DNA of 64,000 bases. Origin: Pseudomonadota bacterium (lineage in GTDB: Bacteria; Desulfobacterota; Binatia; UBA9968). The DNA lies in assembly GCA_021324155.1 (NCBI GenBank), contig JAJPJQ010000027.1, positions 21,885 through 85,884 of the forward strand. Reading direction: 5' to 3'. The translations under genes and the position numbers were made by a program. Below are positions 1 to 7,930 of the stretch, one piece after another; position 1 is the stretch's first letter, and every line of letters begins with the position of its first letter. Below the pieces are notes generated by a model that saw only the letters and a list, made by a program, of their open reading frames with translations, was not told where the DNA came from and did no database searches.

Positions 1-816
1 GGCGGGGCGATCAATCTCACCCCCGGCCAGTCGCAAATCGTCACGATCCGATTCTCGCCGACGGTGGCGGGACCGGCTTCGATCAACCTTTCGATCACGC
101 ACAACGCCACCAACCGGACGAGTCCGACAAGCGTGGTGTTGAGCGGAGCGGGCCTGGCGGCGGCCGGGCCGAATCTCGTCGTCTCGGCTTTGAGCGGACC
201 TTCGACGGCGCAGCTCAAAGGCAAACTCGCGCTTTCCTACACGGTTCAAAATCAAGGGAACGCGAACGCGGGCGCTTTCAACGTCGGCTTCTACCTGTCG
301 AGCGATAATGTCATCACCTCGCAGGATACGCTCCTGGCGAGCAGCAAGGCCTTGAAAAACGGCCTTGCCGCGGGCGGGTCCACCGGCTCGACTCCATTGT
401 CCATCACGCTGCCGAAAACAACGGCGCCGGGCTCCTATTTCATCGGCGCTATCGCCGATCCGGCGAATAAAGTCTCGGAAACGAACGAATCGGACAACAC
501 AAGGTCCTTTGCCATCACTGTCTGCGCCGCAATGACGGCTCCGTCGCTGCAGACGCCGAAGAAGGGAGCGACCGGGGTTTCCACCACTCCGGCTCTGGAC
601 TGGTCCGATGTCAGCGGCGCATCGTCCTATGAAGTGCAACTGGCAAACGACTCGAAATTTAACAATATAGTGACGTCGCAGACCGGCCTTACGTCTAGCG
701 ACTGGACGGTCGCACCGCCGCTCGGCAGCGGCGCAACTTTATTCTGGCGCGTCAGGGCGGTCGGCCCCTGCGGTGCTGGACCGTTCAGCAAGGCGCTGAG
801 TTTTAAGACCAATTAA
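1..816 (+). CDS. C-terminal part of a CARDB/FN3-type exported surface protein (5'-truncated by window edge)
   Basis: The reading frame is open from base 1, so the gene starts upstream and only its last 271 codons are seen. The first ~50 residues look like the end of an Ig-like 'choice-of-anchor D' repeat (TVAGPASINLSITHN, ending VLSGAGL). Next comes a CARDB-like domain, about nt 175-520, with the family's YTVQNQGNANAG and KVSETNESDNT signatures. The last ~90 residues resemble a fibronectin-III-like module that starts with PSLQTPKKGATGV and ends with WRVRAVGPCGAGPFS. Such modular beta-sandwich proteins are usually secreted or cell-surface adhesion or scaffold proteins; that role is inferred. 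Two cysteines (in TVCAAM and GPCGAG) fall in the last module. The start, signal peptide and total length cannot be seen. Confidence 0.8.
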   Translation, partial: GGAINLTPGQSQIVTIRFSPTVAGPASINLSITHNATNRTSPTSVVLSGAGLAAAGPNLVVSALSGPSTAQLKGKLALSYTVQNQGNANAGAFNVGFYLSSDNVITSQDTLLASSKALKNGLAAGGSTGSTPLSITLPKTTAPGSYFIGAIADPANKVSETNESDNTRSFAITVCAAMTAPSLQTPKKGATGVSTTPALDWSDVSGASSYEVQLANDSKFNNIVTSQTGLTSSDWTVAPPLGSGATLFWRVRAVGPCGAGPFSKALSFKTN

Positions 817-843
817 CGTGTCAGTGTAGCCGATCAGCAAAGG

Positions 844-1176
844 CTAGAGAAGGTGCTCGAGGTCGATGTCGCCGATCTGCTTGATCGTCATGCCGCGTAG
901 CGCGGATAGGACTGTTCCGATCTGCCGGCACGCTGCGGCGTCGTCGAGAATCAGACAGCCGACGAATTCGCTGTCGCGATAGTCCATGAATAGATAAATG
1001 CGGTTGTCGTGGGTCATGGCCCCGGGCTCCTTGGGACCGACGACAGACGTGCGGACTTTTCTTAGAACCCCGGCCTCGCCGTGCGGCTGTTTGTCTTCGC
1101 CTTTCCCGGTCCATGTCCAGGTAGGCGGCCAAGTACGGATGCCGCGATGCGAGATTACTGGCATATCGCGCAGCAC
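844..1176 (-). CDS. Small conserved-type hypothetical protein
   Basis: A 110-residue minus-strand protein. It begins VISHRGIRTWPPTWT, has a central segment rich in charged residues and ends in a hydrophobic/acidic block (RIYLFMDYRDSEFVGCLIL, then IGDIDLEHLL). The pattern WPPTWT ... GEAGVLRKV ... FMDYRDSEFVGCLILDD matches, from memory, a widespread family of ~100-residue hypothetical proteins of unknown function. No catalytic motif, signal peptide or membrane segment is visible. The longest frame starts at a GTG; an ATG four codons in, at 1164, is an equally good start because neither has a clear ribosome-binding site. The stop is TAG at 844-846. It is convergent with the CARDB protein, 28 bases away. 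Confidence 0.6.
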   Translation of the reverse strand: MLRDMPVISHRGIRTWPPTWTWTGKGEDKQPHGEAGVLRKVRTSVVGPKEPGAMTHDNRIYLFMDYRDSEFVGCLILDDAAACRQIGTVLSALRGMTIKQIGDIDLEHLL

Positions 1177-1255
1177 GACTTGGTGAATATCGCAAAAAAT
1201 ATTTCTGTCAATAGGGTGAAACCCCGGTCCTAATTTCGGCTTTCGGGGGGCGCGG

Positions 1256-1558
1256 CTAAGAATTGCCCGAAGAAATTAGCCGGCGGCGGGGTGGATTGGG
1301 GATGTGCTTTTTCGTCGGGGTCGCAAGGCGAACGCTTTCCCAGATTTCCGGCATCGCCTCCGGACAATGCGCCGCCGCGCATCGGAGCAGCGAGGTCGCC
1401 GTGAGTACGTTGCAGGTTACGAGTCTGATTTTATGCGGCCGTGGATGTGTCGAATAAATTTCGGCGGCGTTTTTTACCGCGACGCGGGCGGATGAGCGCG
1501 GCAGGTGATCGAGTAGTTGTTCCCACGATTTCGGATCCAGCCGAATTTTCACCTGCAT
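1256..1558 (-). CDS. Small hypothetical protein
   Basis: A 100-residue minus-strand frame with the feel of a real protein over its first ~80 residues (KIRLDPKSWEQLLDHLP, then IRLVTCNVLTATSLLRCAAA and MPEIWESVRLA). The layout is a beta-like start, a W/L-rich helix and an 'ECD...LL' style middle, as in short hypothetical proteins that I recall only vaguely. The C-terminal ~20 residues (PNPPRRRLISSGNS) look like unstructured run-off. ATG start at 1558, with no convincing Shine-Dalgarno. Overlapping plus-strand frames here are less protein-like. No function can be given. Confidence 0.4.
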   Translation of the reverse strand: MQVKIRLDPKSWEQLLDHLPRSSARVAVKNAAEIYSTHPRPHKIRLVTCNVLTATSLLRCAAAHCPEAMPEIWESVRLATPTKKHIPNPPRRRLISSGNS

Positions 1559-1709
1559 GCGACCGAACGTTACGTCCGCGTGTATGAAGTGTCAAGAAAA
1601 TTTTACAAAACGCGTGCTACTTTTGCGTTTACCGAAAATGTGCGCGCCTTGTCGAACTCATTTGCATGGGCAGTGCAAAAAATATCTCCCACGAGTGATT
1701 CCAGACAAG

Positions 1710-1746
1710 GCAAAGCCGTTCGTCCACGCGGGACGAACGGCTTTGC
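1710..1746. terminator. Perfect 16-bp inverted repeat, candidate terminator of the HDO1 gene
   Basis: GCAAAGCCGTTCGTCC at 1710-1725 is followed by a 5-base loop and its exact reverse complement at 1731-1746. It lies about 30 bases past the stop codon of the minus-strand gene ending at 1779, where a terminator is expected. On the minus strand the hairpin is not directly followed by a T run; the nearest (ATTTTTTG) is ~25 bases on. So it may act as a terminator, an mRNA 3' stabiliser or a protein-binding palindrome. Confidence 0.5.
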
Positions 1747-1778
1747 GGAATTAATAGGCGGCTGCCGTCAAGCGCTTC

Positions 1779-2558
1779 TTACAGCTTGATGCCTTTGTAC
1801 CTTCTGTAGATGCCGTCGTAGAAGGTCGTCATCATTTGCACGGAGACGCGCGAGCAGTATTCGAGCGGCCAGCCGGCGCGCTCCTGCCCGTAGCCGTCCA
1901 TCAGCGCGGCCTCGAGGATGCGCTGGTTGGTGCCACCATGCTCTTCGCTGAGGTCCGCTTCCTCGTGGATCTTGAAGTACTCCATCTGCTCTTTGCTGAG
2001 CCCGTACTTCGGTAGCCCTGCGCGGTAGTCCGCCGCAATGTGGCCGAAGATCTCCTCTTCGAGGTGAATCGCGTAGCACTCCGCGAGCGGCACGTCGATC
2101 CACGAGCGCACGAAGAAATCGACCAGGCCTCGCGCCTCCGGGATCAGCTCGCATTCGATCATCTCTTCCTTGCTTACGCCGAGCGCGGCGCCGAGCTTCA
2201 AGAGCACGCGCGCATGTCCGCCGAGGCCGGGCGTCGTGAACTCCTCGCCGATTTTCTGCGCGACCATGTCCTCGAGCTCGGGATGTCTTTTGAAGAACCC
2301 CACGAACTGGTGATAGACGGTCGCCATGCCGGTGTTCACCTCGACGGCGAAGGCGTGCCAGTTCTTGACCCAGAACTGGAGATGGCCTTTTTCCAGCGTC
2401 CCAGCGCGCAGCTCGCGAAAATACGGATGGTTGCGGATCTCTTTTTCGTACGTGTCGAGCACGATCTGACGAAGAGCGGCAACTTTAGCTTTTGCTTCCT
2501 CTTGTGTCATTTTGATATGTTCGCTCATCTGGTGGAACCTATCGAAAGAGATTTCCAT
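1779..2558 (-). CDS. Heme-oxygenase-like diiron protein (PqqC/TenA-fold), HDO1
   Basis: A 259-residue all-helical protein of the TenA/PqqC/heme-oxygenase-like fold. Candidate metal ligands are visible in order: E105/E106 and H115 (GEEFTTPGLGGH), a Glu in the 167-169 cluster (HLEEEIFGH), and H198, D202 and H207 (HEEADLSEEH). This resembles the carboxylate/His set of HDO enzymes such as CADD and UndA, but the last motif is H-x3-D-x4-H rather than H-x3-D-x2-H. HDO enzymes use O2 for N-oxygenation, decarboxylation or C-C cleavage; the substrate here is unknown. The start at 2558 was preferred to a longer frame because AAGGGA lies ~8 bases upstream. It is transcribed divergently from the binding-protein gene at 2616, sharing a 57-bp promoter region. 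Four related proteins lie at 16635-20488. Confidence 0.8.
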   Translation of the reverse strand: MEISFDRFHQMSEHIKMTQEEAKAKVAALRQIVLDTYEKEIRNHPYFRELRAGTLEKGHLQFWVKNWHAFAVEVNTGMATVYHQFVGFFKRHPELEDMVAQKIGEEFTTPGLGGHARVLLKLGAALGVSKEEMIECELIPEARGLVDFFVRSWIDVPLAECYAIHLEEEIFGHIAADYRAGLPKYGLSKEQMEYFKIHEEADLSEEHGGTNQRILEAALMDGYGQERAGWPLEYCSRVSVQMMTTFYDGIYRRYKGIKL

Positions 2559-2615
2559 TGTCAACAATCCCTTATGGATTCGCGCCGCGATTCCAGGTAA
2601 GAGGAGAGAACAGCG

Positions 2616-3578
2616 ATGCGACAACTGTGGATTTTACTCGGCATTGCGCTTTTCGCGCTCACCCCGGCGCCGGCCGGCGCGCAGAAGCTCGAGCGCGCGC
2701 TGCTGACGCACTCGAGCGAGAGCATCAGCATCGCGCCGCTGCTCTACGGCATCGAAAAAGGACTCTATAAAAAGGAAGGCGTCGACCTCCAGTTCCGCAT
2801 CCTGCGCGGCGATCTCGCGATCAGCGCGATGGTGAGCAGCCGCGATGTCGATTACATCTACGGCGCGGGCACGGCGTTTCTCGCGGCGGTGCGCGGCGCG
2901 CCGGTGAAGATCCTCTCGCACGATTTCAAGAGCGTGCTGTTTTATTTCATGGGACAGCCGGGCAAGTCCGCCAAGGACTTGAAAGGCAAGAAGGTCGCCA
3001 TCAGCTCCATCGGCGGGACCGGCTTTGCGTCGACACGCGCCGTGTTGAAGGCGATGGGCCTCGATCCGGATAAGGACGTGACCTACATCGTGATCGGGGC
3101 CGCGTCGGTTCGCATGGCGGCGATGGAGGCGGGCTCGGTCGAAGGCGCGATCATGCCGGTGCCTTGGAATTTCCGCATGCGCCAGAAGGGATTCAAGGAG
3201 TTGATGTTCGCGGGGAATGTAATGCAGCAGCCGCTCACCGGCATCGCCACGACGAAGGAGAAGGTCGAGAAGAATCCCGAACAAGTAAAAAAGGTGCTGC
3301 GGGGCTTCCTGCGCGCACTGCGCGCGATGCGCCAGGAGAAGAAAGACGTGATCGAGTTCATCGGCAGGAAGTTCAGCCTAGACCCGGCGACGGCCGAGGA
3401 GACCTATAAGGTCGTGCTCCAGACGCTGAGCGAAGACGGCACGGTGAGCCAAGAGGCGCTGGAAGATCTGATGCAGCAGGTGAAGAAGGAGACCGGCGTG
3501 ACCCGAGACATTTCGGTAAACGATATCGTCGATTACCGGTTGCTGCGCGAAGTGGCCAAGGAAGGCATCAAAAACTAA
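2616..3578 (+). CDS. NMT1/THI5-like ABC substrate-binding protein (SBP-1)
   Basis: A 320-residue periplasmic binding protein with a Sec signal peptide (cleavage after AGA, ~residue 22). Family landmarks are GIEKGLYKKEGVDLQF (~45-60), LKGKKVAISSIGG (~125-137) and MEAGSVEGAIMPVPWNF (~168-185). It starts with ATG preceded by AGGAGAG. It is divergent from HDO1 and is the first gene of the long plus-strand block, followed after 10 bases by the molybdenum hydroxylase subunit. This suggests that its ligand is a substrate or product of one of those enzymes. No transporter genes adjoin it. Automatic labels such as nitrate, sulfonate or taurine binding would be family-level guesses. Confidence 0.9.
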   Translation: MRQLWILLGIALFALTPAPAGAQKLERALLTHSSESISIAPLLYGIEKGLYKKEGVDLQFRILRGDLAISAMVSSRDVDYIYGAGTAFLAAVRGAPVKILSHDFKSVLFYFMGQPGKSAKDLKGKKVAISSIGGTGFASTRAVLKAMGLDPDKDVTYIVIGAASVRMAAMEAGSVEGAIMPVPWNFRMRQKGFKELMFAGNVMQQPLTGIATTKEKVEKNPEQVKKVLRGFLRALRAMRQEKKDVIEFIGRKFSLDPATAEETYKVVLQTLSEDGTVSQEALEDLMQQVKKETGVTRDISVNDIVDYRLLREVAKEGIKN

Positions 3579-3588
3579 CTAGACTATC

Positions 3589-5883
3589 GTGACTTCCCCG
3601 ATCGGACAAAACATTCCGCGCGCGGACGGGCGCGACAAAGTGACCGGCGCCGGGCTTTACGCGGGCGATTTGAAATTGCCCGGCATGCTGTACGGCAAGG
3701 TGCTGCGCAGTCCGTTCGCGCACGCGAAGATCAAGCGCATCGACTCCCGGAAGGCGGAAGGGATGCCCGGCGTCTTCGCCGTGCTGACGCGCGAGAATCT
3801 GAACGTCGCAGAGAAGCTCTACGGGCCGTACGTGAAGGATCAGCCCGTGGTGGCGCTCGACAAGGTCCGGTACGCGGGCGACATAGTAGCCGCAGTCGCG
3901 GCGGTCGATGAGCGCGCAGCGATCGCCGCATTGGCTGAATTCGAAGTCGAATACGAAGAGCTGCCGGTCATGGCGACTTTCGAGGATGCGCTGCGCGAGG
4001 GCGCGCCGCTCGTCCACGAGATTCTGGAGGGGAGGAAGTCGCCCGACTTCGGGACCGGCGCGAGCCATATCGTACACGAGAACAGCAACGTCTGCTTTCA
4101 TTTCCGCTACGAGCGCGGCGACGCCGAGGCCGGCTTCGCCGCCGCCGACCACGTCTTCGAGGACACGTTCGATTTCCCCAGCGCGCAGCACTATCCGATG
4201 GAGCCGCACACGAGCGTCGCGAAATTCGACGGCGACATGCTCACGGTCTGGTCGGCGACGCAGAGCCCATTCCCGCAGCGCCAGGAACTGGCGCGCGTCT
4301 TCGGCCTGCCGCTCGGCCGCGTGCGGGTGATCGTGCCGTACGTCGGCGGCGGCTACGGCGCGAAGAGCGGCATAAAGACGGAAGCGATCGCGGCGGCGCT
4401 GTCGCGCATGGCGCGTCGGCCGGTACGCATTGCCTACGCCTCGGAAGAGACCTTCCGCACGATGTGCCAGCCGCGAGCGAGCATCACGATCAAGACCGGC
4501 GTGAACAACGACGGCACATTCGTTGCGCGGCAATGCAAGCTCTATTTGAACGGCGGCGCGTACTCGAACTCCGGTCCGTCCGTGACGGAGAAAGCCGGCT
4601 ATCGCGCGCACGGGCCCTATCCGATCCCGAACGTGCGCACCGACGCGTACACTGTATATACGAACACCGTTCCCGCGGGAGCGTTTCGCGGCTTCGGCGC
4701 TCCGCAGGCTGCTTACGCCTACGATTCGCATCTCGAGATGATCGCGCGGCGCTTGAATATCGATGCGAACGCGCTGCGCCTCAAAAATCTTCTTCGCCGC
4801 GGCGACGAATACGCCGCCGGCGACACGCCGATCGATTGTGACCTCCACGGCGCGCTCAAACGCGTCGCCAGTGAGGTCGACCGCGTCAATGCAAAGTTTT
4901 CGGACTCTCATATAATGCACGGGCGCGCCGTCGCCGCCGCTGTCAAAGACGGCGGCGGGACGAACAAGGCCGCGCACGCCCTGGTGAAAATTTTACTGGA
5001 CGGCAGCGTCGTCTATTCGACCGGCTCGGTCGAGATCGGTCAGGGGTTGCGCACGGCTTTCCTGCAGATGGTCGCGAACGAGCTGACCGTCCCGCTCGAC
5101 AGCGTCCAGGCAGCCGAGCTCGACACGCAATATACCCCATTCGACAAAGGCACGAACGCGAGCAGCGCCACGACGGTCATGGGTCTCGCGATGCAGCAGG
5201 CTGCCCGCGACGCGCGCGCGCAGATCATCGCAGCGGCGGCCGGGCTGTTCGGCGTTTCCGCGGACGAAGTCTCGCTGAATGACGGCAAGCTCGCCGGCGG
5301 CGGCAGGACGATGCCGGTCCGCGAGGTCATGCGGCGTCACTTCGGCGCCGCCGAAGGGGAAATTGTCGGCCGCGGCTACTTCAAAGTGCCAAAAAATTCC
5401 GCCGTGCCGCTCGGCTATCCATCGCCGTTCTGGGAGATTGGCTTCGGCGCGGCGGAGATCGAAATCGATACGGAGACGGGTACCGCGAAGCTGGCGAATT
5501 ATATTTCGCTCACCGACGCGGGCAAGATGATCAATCCGCAGCAGTGCCGCGGGCAGGACGAGGGCGCGGCGGTATTCGGCATCGGCCAGACATTTTTCGA
5601 GGATCTCGTCTATGAAAACGGCGAGCTGATGAACGGCTCGCTCATCGACTATCGCTTGCCGCGCTTCAGCGATGTGCCGGCGAATTTCAAGACGATCATT
5701 CTGGAAGAAGGCGGCGGGCGCGGGCCGTACGGCGCGAAAGGCATGGGCGAGGGCGGGATTCTCGCCGTCGCTCCGGCGGTATGCAACGCGGTCGAAAACG
5801 CGATCGGCGTGCGCATGCAACAGGTGCCGCTCACGCCGGAAAGAATCTGGCGCGCAATGAAAGAACGCGGATCGAAAAAATGA
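3589..5883 (+). CDS. Xanthine-dehydrogenase/CoxL-type molybdopterin-binding catalytic subunit
   Basis: A 764-residue molybdenum hydroxylase large subunit. It has an N-terminal a/b-hammerhead domain (RVDGRDKVTG-type opening, here ADGRDKVTGAGLYAGDL, to ~residue 130) and the molybdopterin-binding domains. Visible motifs are VGGGYGAK (~253-260), GAFRGFGAPQ (~364-373), VEIGQGLRT (~480-490) and the C-terminal GMGEGG (~719-724), whose Glu is the general base in this family. The CO-dehydrogenase signature AYxCxFR is absent, so it is a hydroxylase of unknown substrate. GTG start with no clear ribosome-binding site. The usual FAD and [2Fe-2S] subunit genes are not adjacent or anywhere in the window. 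A paralogue lies at 36063, and CoxD/CoxE-like maturation genes at 44132-46514. Confidence 0.92.
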   Translation: MTSPIGQNIPRADGRDKVTGAGLYAGDLKLPGMLYGKVLRSPFAHAKIKRIDSRKAEGMPGVFAVLTRENLNVAEKLYGPYVKDQPVVALDKVRYAGDIVAAVAAVDERAAIAALAEFEVEYEELPVMATFEDALREGAPLVHEILEGRKSPDFGTGASHIVHENSNVCFHFRYERGDAEAGFAAADHVFEDTFDFPSAQHYPMEPHTSVAKFDGDMLTVWSATQSPFPQRQELARVFGLPLGRVRVIVPYVGGGYGAKSGIKTEAIAAALSRMARRPVRIAYASEETFRTMCQPRASITIKTGVNNDGTFVARQCKLYLNGGAYSNSGPSVTEKAGYRAHGPYPIPNVRTDAYTVYTNTVPAGAFRGFGAPQAAYAYDSHLEMIARRLNIDANALRLKNLLRRGDEYAAGDTPIDCDLHGALKRVASEVDRVNAKFSDSHIMHGRAVAAAVKDGGGTNKAAHALVKILLDGSVVYSTGSVEIGQGLRTAFLQMVANELTVPLDSVQAAELDTQYTPFDKGTNASSATTVMGLAMQQAARDARAQIIAAAAGLFGVSADEVSLNDGKLAGGGRTMPVREVMRRHFGAAEGEIVGRGYFKVPKNSAVPLGYPSPFWEIGFGAAEIEIDTETGTAKLANYISLTDAGKMINPQQCRGQDEGAAVFGIGQTFFEDLVYENGELMNGSLIDYRLPRFSDVPANFKTIILEEGGGRGPYGAKGMGEGGILAVAPAVCNAVENAIGVRMQQVPLTPERIWRAMKERGSKK

Positions 5884-5987
5884 AAACAGAGCCCAGGCAG
5901 CACTGGCAGAGCGAGCCGTTCCCCGGGTCGCGGCGCGAAGTCCTGAAGCTTCGCGACGACGAGAATTTCATCGCCATCGACAAATGA
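5880..5987 (+). CDS. 35-codon mini-gene coupled on both sides by ATGA overlaps
   Basis: A short frame starts MKTEPRQHWQSEPFPG and ends DDENFIAIDK. Its ATG overlaps the stop of the molybdenum hydroxylase gene (ATGA, 5880-5883). Its own TGA overlaps the ATG of the next binding protein (ATGA, 5984-5987). This exact double overlap, the absence of any other spacer and a codon-like composition argue that it is translated by coupling. The peptide is hydrophilic, with no signal or membrane segment and no cysteines. I recognise no family. It could be a small partner of the oxidoreductase, or simply a coupling leader that carries ribosomes to the next gene. Confidence 0.55.
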   Translation: MKTEPRQHWQSEPFPGSRREVLKLRDDENFIAIDK

Positions 5988-6943
5988 ATAAGTTTTTATG
6001 GATTTGCGCCGCGGCGGCGGTACTGATCGCCGCGCCCGCGCATGCCGCCGATCGCATCCGTATTTCCGTGACCAACTTCAACATGAGTTTTTTGCCTTCT
6101 GGCATCGCGCAGAAAAAGGGCTTCTTCAAGGAAGAAGGGCTCGAAGCCGAAGTCATCCGGATGAACGCCAACGTTGCGATCGCCGCGCTCGCGAGCGGCG
6201 ACGTCGACTACACCATGGTCTTCGGCTCGGTCGTGCGCGCTGCGCTTCGCGGCCTGCCGATGAAAGTAGTGGCGAGTTTTATCGATAGCTCCACCCATGC
6301 GTTGATCGCGCGCGCGGATATCAAGTCCGCCAGGGATCTCAAAGGAAAAACCATCGGCGTGCAGGCGTACGGCGCGACCGACCATCTGGCAGGCTCGATG
6401 ATGCTGAGGCATTTTGGTCTCGACGCGGAGAAAGACGTGAAAACCGTCGCGCTAGGGTCCGCTTCCGCGCGGCTCGCCGCGCTCAAAGAAGGGGTGATCG
6501 ACGCGGCGGTGATATCGCCGCCGGCCGACGCCGAAGCGAAGAAGCTCGGCTTCGCCGTGCTCAATCGCGCTTACGAGGTCTTCAACTTTCCTTTTGTTGG
6601 ACTGGGCACGCAAGCGAAAAAAATCTCCGACCGGCCGGACGAAGTTAAGCGGACTATCAAAGCGCTGATCAAGGCAAACCGCTATCTGAGGCAGAATAGG
6701 GACGGCGCAATCGCGGTGCTTGCCGATTGGGGGCGCACGGAGCCCGCGCTCGCGTCGGCGGCCTACGATTCCGCCTATAAAGTCTACAACATGGACGGCA
6801 GCATACCGGAAGACGGCCTGCGCGCCGTCATCGACCAGGCGCGCCGGGAAGCGAAAATTCAGCGCGAGGTGCCGCTGGGCGAAGTCTCCGACATCGCGTT
6901 GCTGCGTGAGGCGCAAAAAGAATTGGGAGTAAAGGCACGATGA
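5984..6943 (+). CDS. NMT1/THI5-like substrate-binding protein (SBP-2)
   Basis: A 319-residue exported protein; signal peptide MNKFLWICAAAAVLIAAPAHA is cleaved after AHA. Family motifs are KKGFFKEEGLEAEVIRMNAN (~41-60), LKGKTIGVQAYGAT (~117-130) and ALKEGVIDAAVISPPAD (~166-182). It is clearly the sister of SBP-3, sharing VVASFIDSSTHALIAR-type text with the next gene. The two overlap by ATGA at 6940-6943, so they are made from one message and probably in fixed ratio. It starts inside the stop codon of the mini-gene at 5880. Confidence 0.9.
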   Translation: MNKFLWICAAAAVLIAAPAHAADRIRISVTNFNMSFLPSGIAQKKGFFKEEGLEAEVIRMNANVAIAALASGDVDYTMVFGSVVRAALRGLPMKVVASFIDSSTHALIARADIKSARDLKGKTIGVQAYGATDHLAGSMMLRHFGLDAEKDVKTVALGSASARLAALKEGVIDAAVISPPADAEAKKLGFAVLNRAYEVFNFPFVGLGTQAKKISDRPDEVKRTIKALIKANRYLRQNRDGAIAVLADWGRTEPALASAAYDSAYKVYNMDGSIPEDGLRAVIDQARREAKIQREVPLGEVSDIALLREAQKELGVKAR

Positions 6944-7914
6944 CAATGGCAACGGGCTGTCGCAAAGCGCTTCTCGTCGCCGCGGTGACGATGCTGTTCA
7001 CCGCGGACGCTTTCGCGGCCGACAAAATACGCATCTCCGTCTCCAGTCTCGACGTCGCCTTTCTCACCAGCGGCGTCGCGTACAAGCGGGGATTTTTCAA
7101 GGAAGAGGGTCTCGACGTCGAGCTGATCCGCATGAACGCCAACGTTTCGATCACCGCGCTCGCGACCGGCGATATCGATTACACGATGATCTTCGGCTCG
7201 GTCGTGCGCGGCGCGATTCGCGGGCTGCCGATGAAAGTCGTCGCGAGTTTCATGGATAGCTCGACCCACGCCCTGATCGCACGGCCCGAGTACAAATCGA
7301 TCAAGGACCTGCGCGGCAAGACGCTCGGTGTGAGCTCTTTCGGCGCGACTGCCGACGTCGCCGCGCGCATGATGTTTCAGAAGTCCGGAATCGATCCGGA
7401 AAAAGACATCAAGATCATCGCGCTCGGCTCCGACCGCGCGCGGTTCACCGCGCTCAAAGAAGGCATCGTCGACGTCGCGGTGATCTCGCCGCCGGCCGAC
7501 GTCGAGGGAAAAAAGATGGGCTTCAACGTCGTGGCGCGAGCGTACGAGATGTTCTCGTTCCCGTTCGTCGGCCTGGGGGCCAACAACAAGAAAATCAAGG
7601 AGCGTTCCGACGAAGTCAAACGCGCCATCAAGGCCTTGATCAAGGCGAACCGCTTCATCACCGCCAATCGCGACGGCGCGGTTCAGATACTCGCCGAATG
7701 GAGCCGATCCGACCGGGCGAGCGCGGCCGCTTCCTACGATGGCACGGTCAAAGTATTCAACAGCGACGGCAGCATTCCGGAGAGCGGTCTCAAGCTCGTG
7801 ATCGAGCAATCGAGACAGGCGCTGAAAGTGGACAGACCGGTCACGCCGGAAGAAGTCGCCGATCTCGGGCCGTTGAGAGAGTCGCAGAAAGAACTCGGCA
7901 TCAAGGGACGCTGA
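6940..7914 (+). CDS. NMT1/THI5-like substrate-binding protein (SBP-3), tandem duplicate of SBP-2
   Basis: A 324-residue exported protein; leader to ~residue 27 (TADAFAAD). The body matches SBP-2 nearly motif for motif: KRGFFKEEGLDVELIRMNAN, KVVASFMDSSTHALIARPE, LRGKTLGVSSFGAT and LKEGIVDVAVISPPADVEGK. The pair must come from a local gene duplication. Ligand-facing differences between them (YGATDHLAG versus FGATADVAA) would be the place to look for changed specificity. It overlaps SBP-2 by four bases and is followed after 16 bases by the M20 peptidase, so a peptide-like or N-acyl ligand is possible. That is only context. Confidence 0.9.
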   Translation: MTMATGCRKALLVAAVTMLFTADAFAADKIRISVSSLDVAFLTSGVAYKRGFFKEEGLDVELIRMNANVSITALATGDIDYTMIFGSVVRGAIRGLPMKVVASFMDSSTHALIARPEYKSIKDLRGKTLGVSSFGATADVAARMMFQKSGIDPEKDIKIIALGSDRARFTALKEGIVDVAVISPPADVEGKKMGFNVVARAYEMFSFPFVGLGANNKKIKERSDEVKRAIKALIKANRFITANRDGAVQILAEWSRSDRASAAASYDGTVKVFNSDGSIPESGLKLVIEQSRQALKVDRPVTPEEVADLGPLRESQKELGIKGR

Positions 7915-7930
7915 GTAAAGAGGAGACGCG

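Noticed and set aside
1517..1789. Plus-strand frames opposite the HDO1 3' region
   Set aside because: They run through the 16-bp hairpin, are Arg/Cys-rich and show no protein family character.
3589..5883. Aerobic CO dehydrogenase large subunit
   Set aside because: The CODH signature AYxCxFR is absent; GAFRGFG is the generic hydroxylase form. The same holds for 36063-38381.
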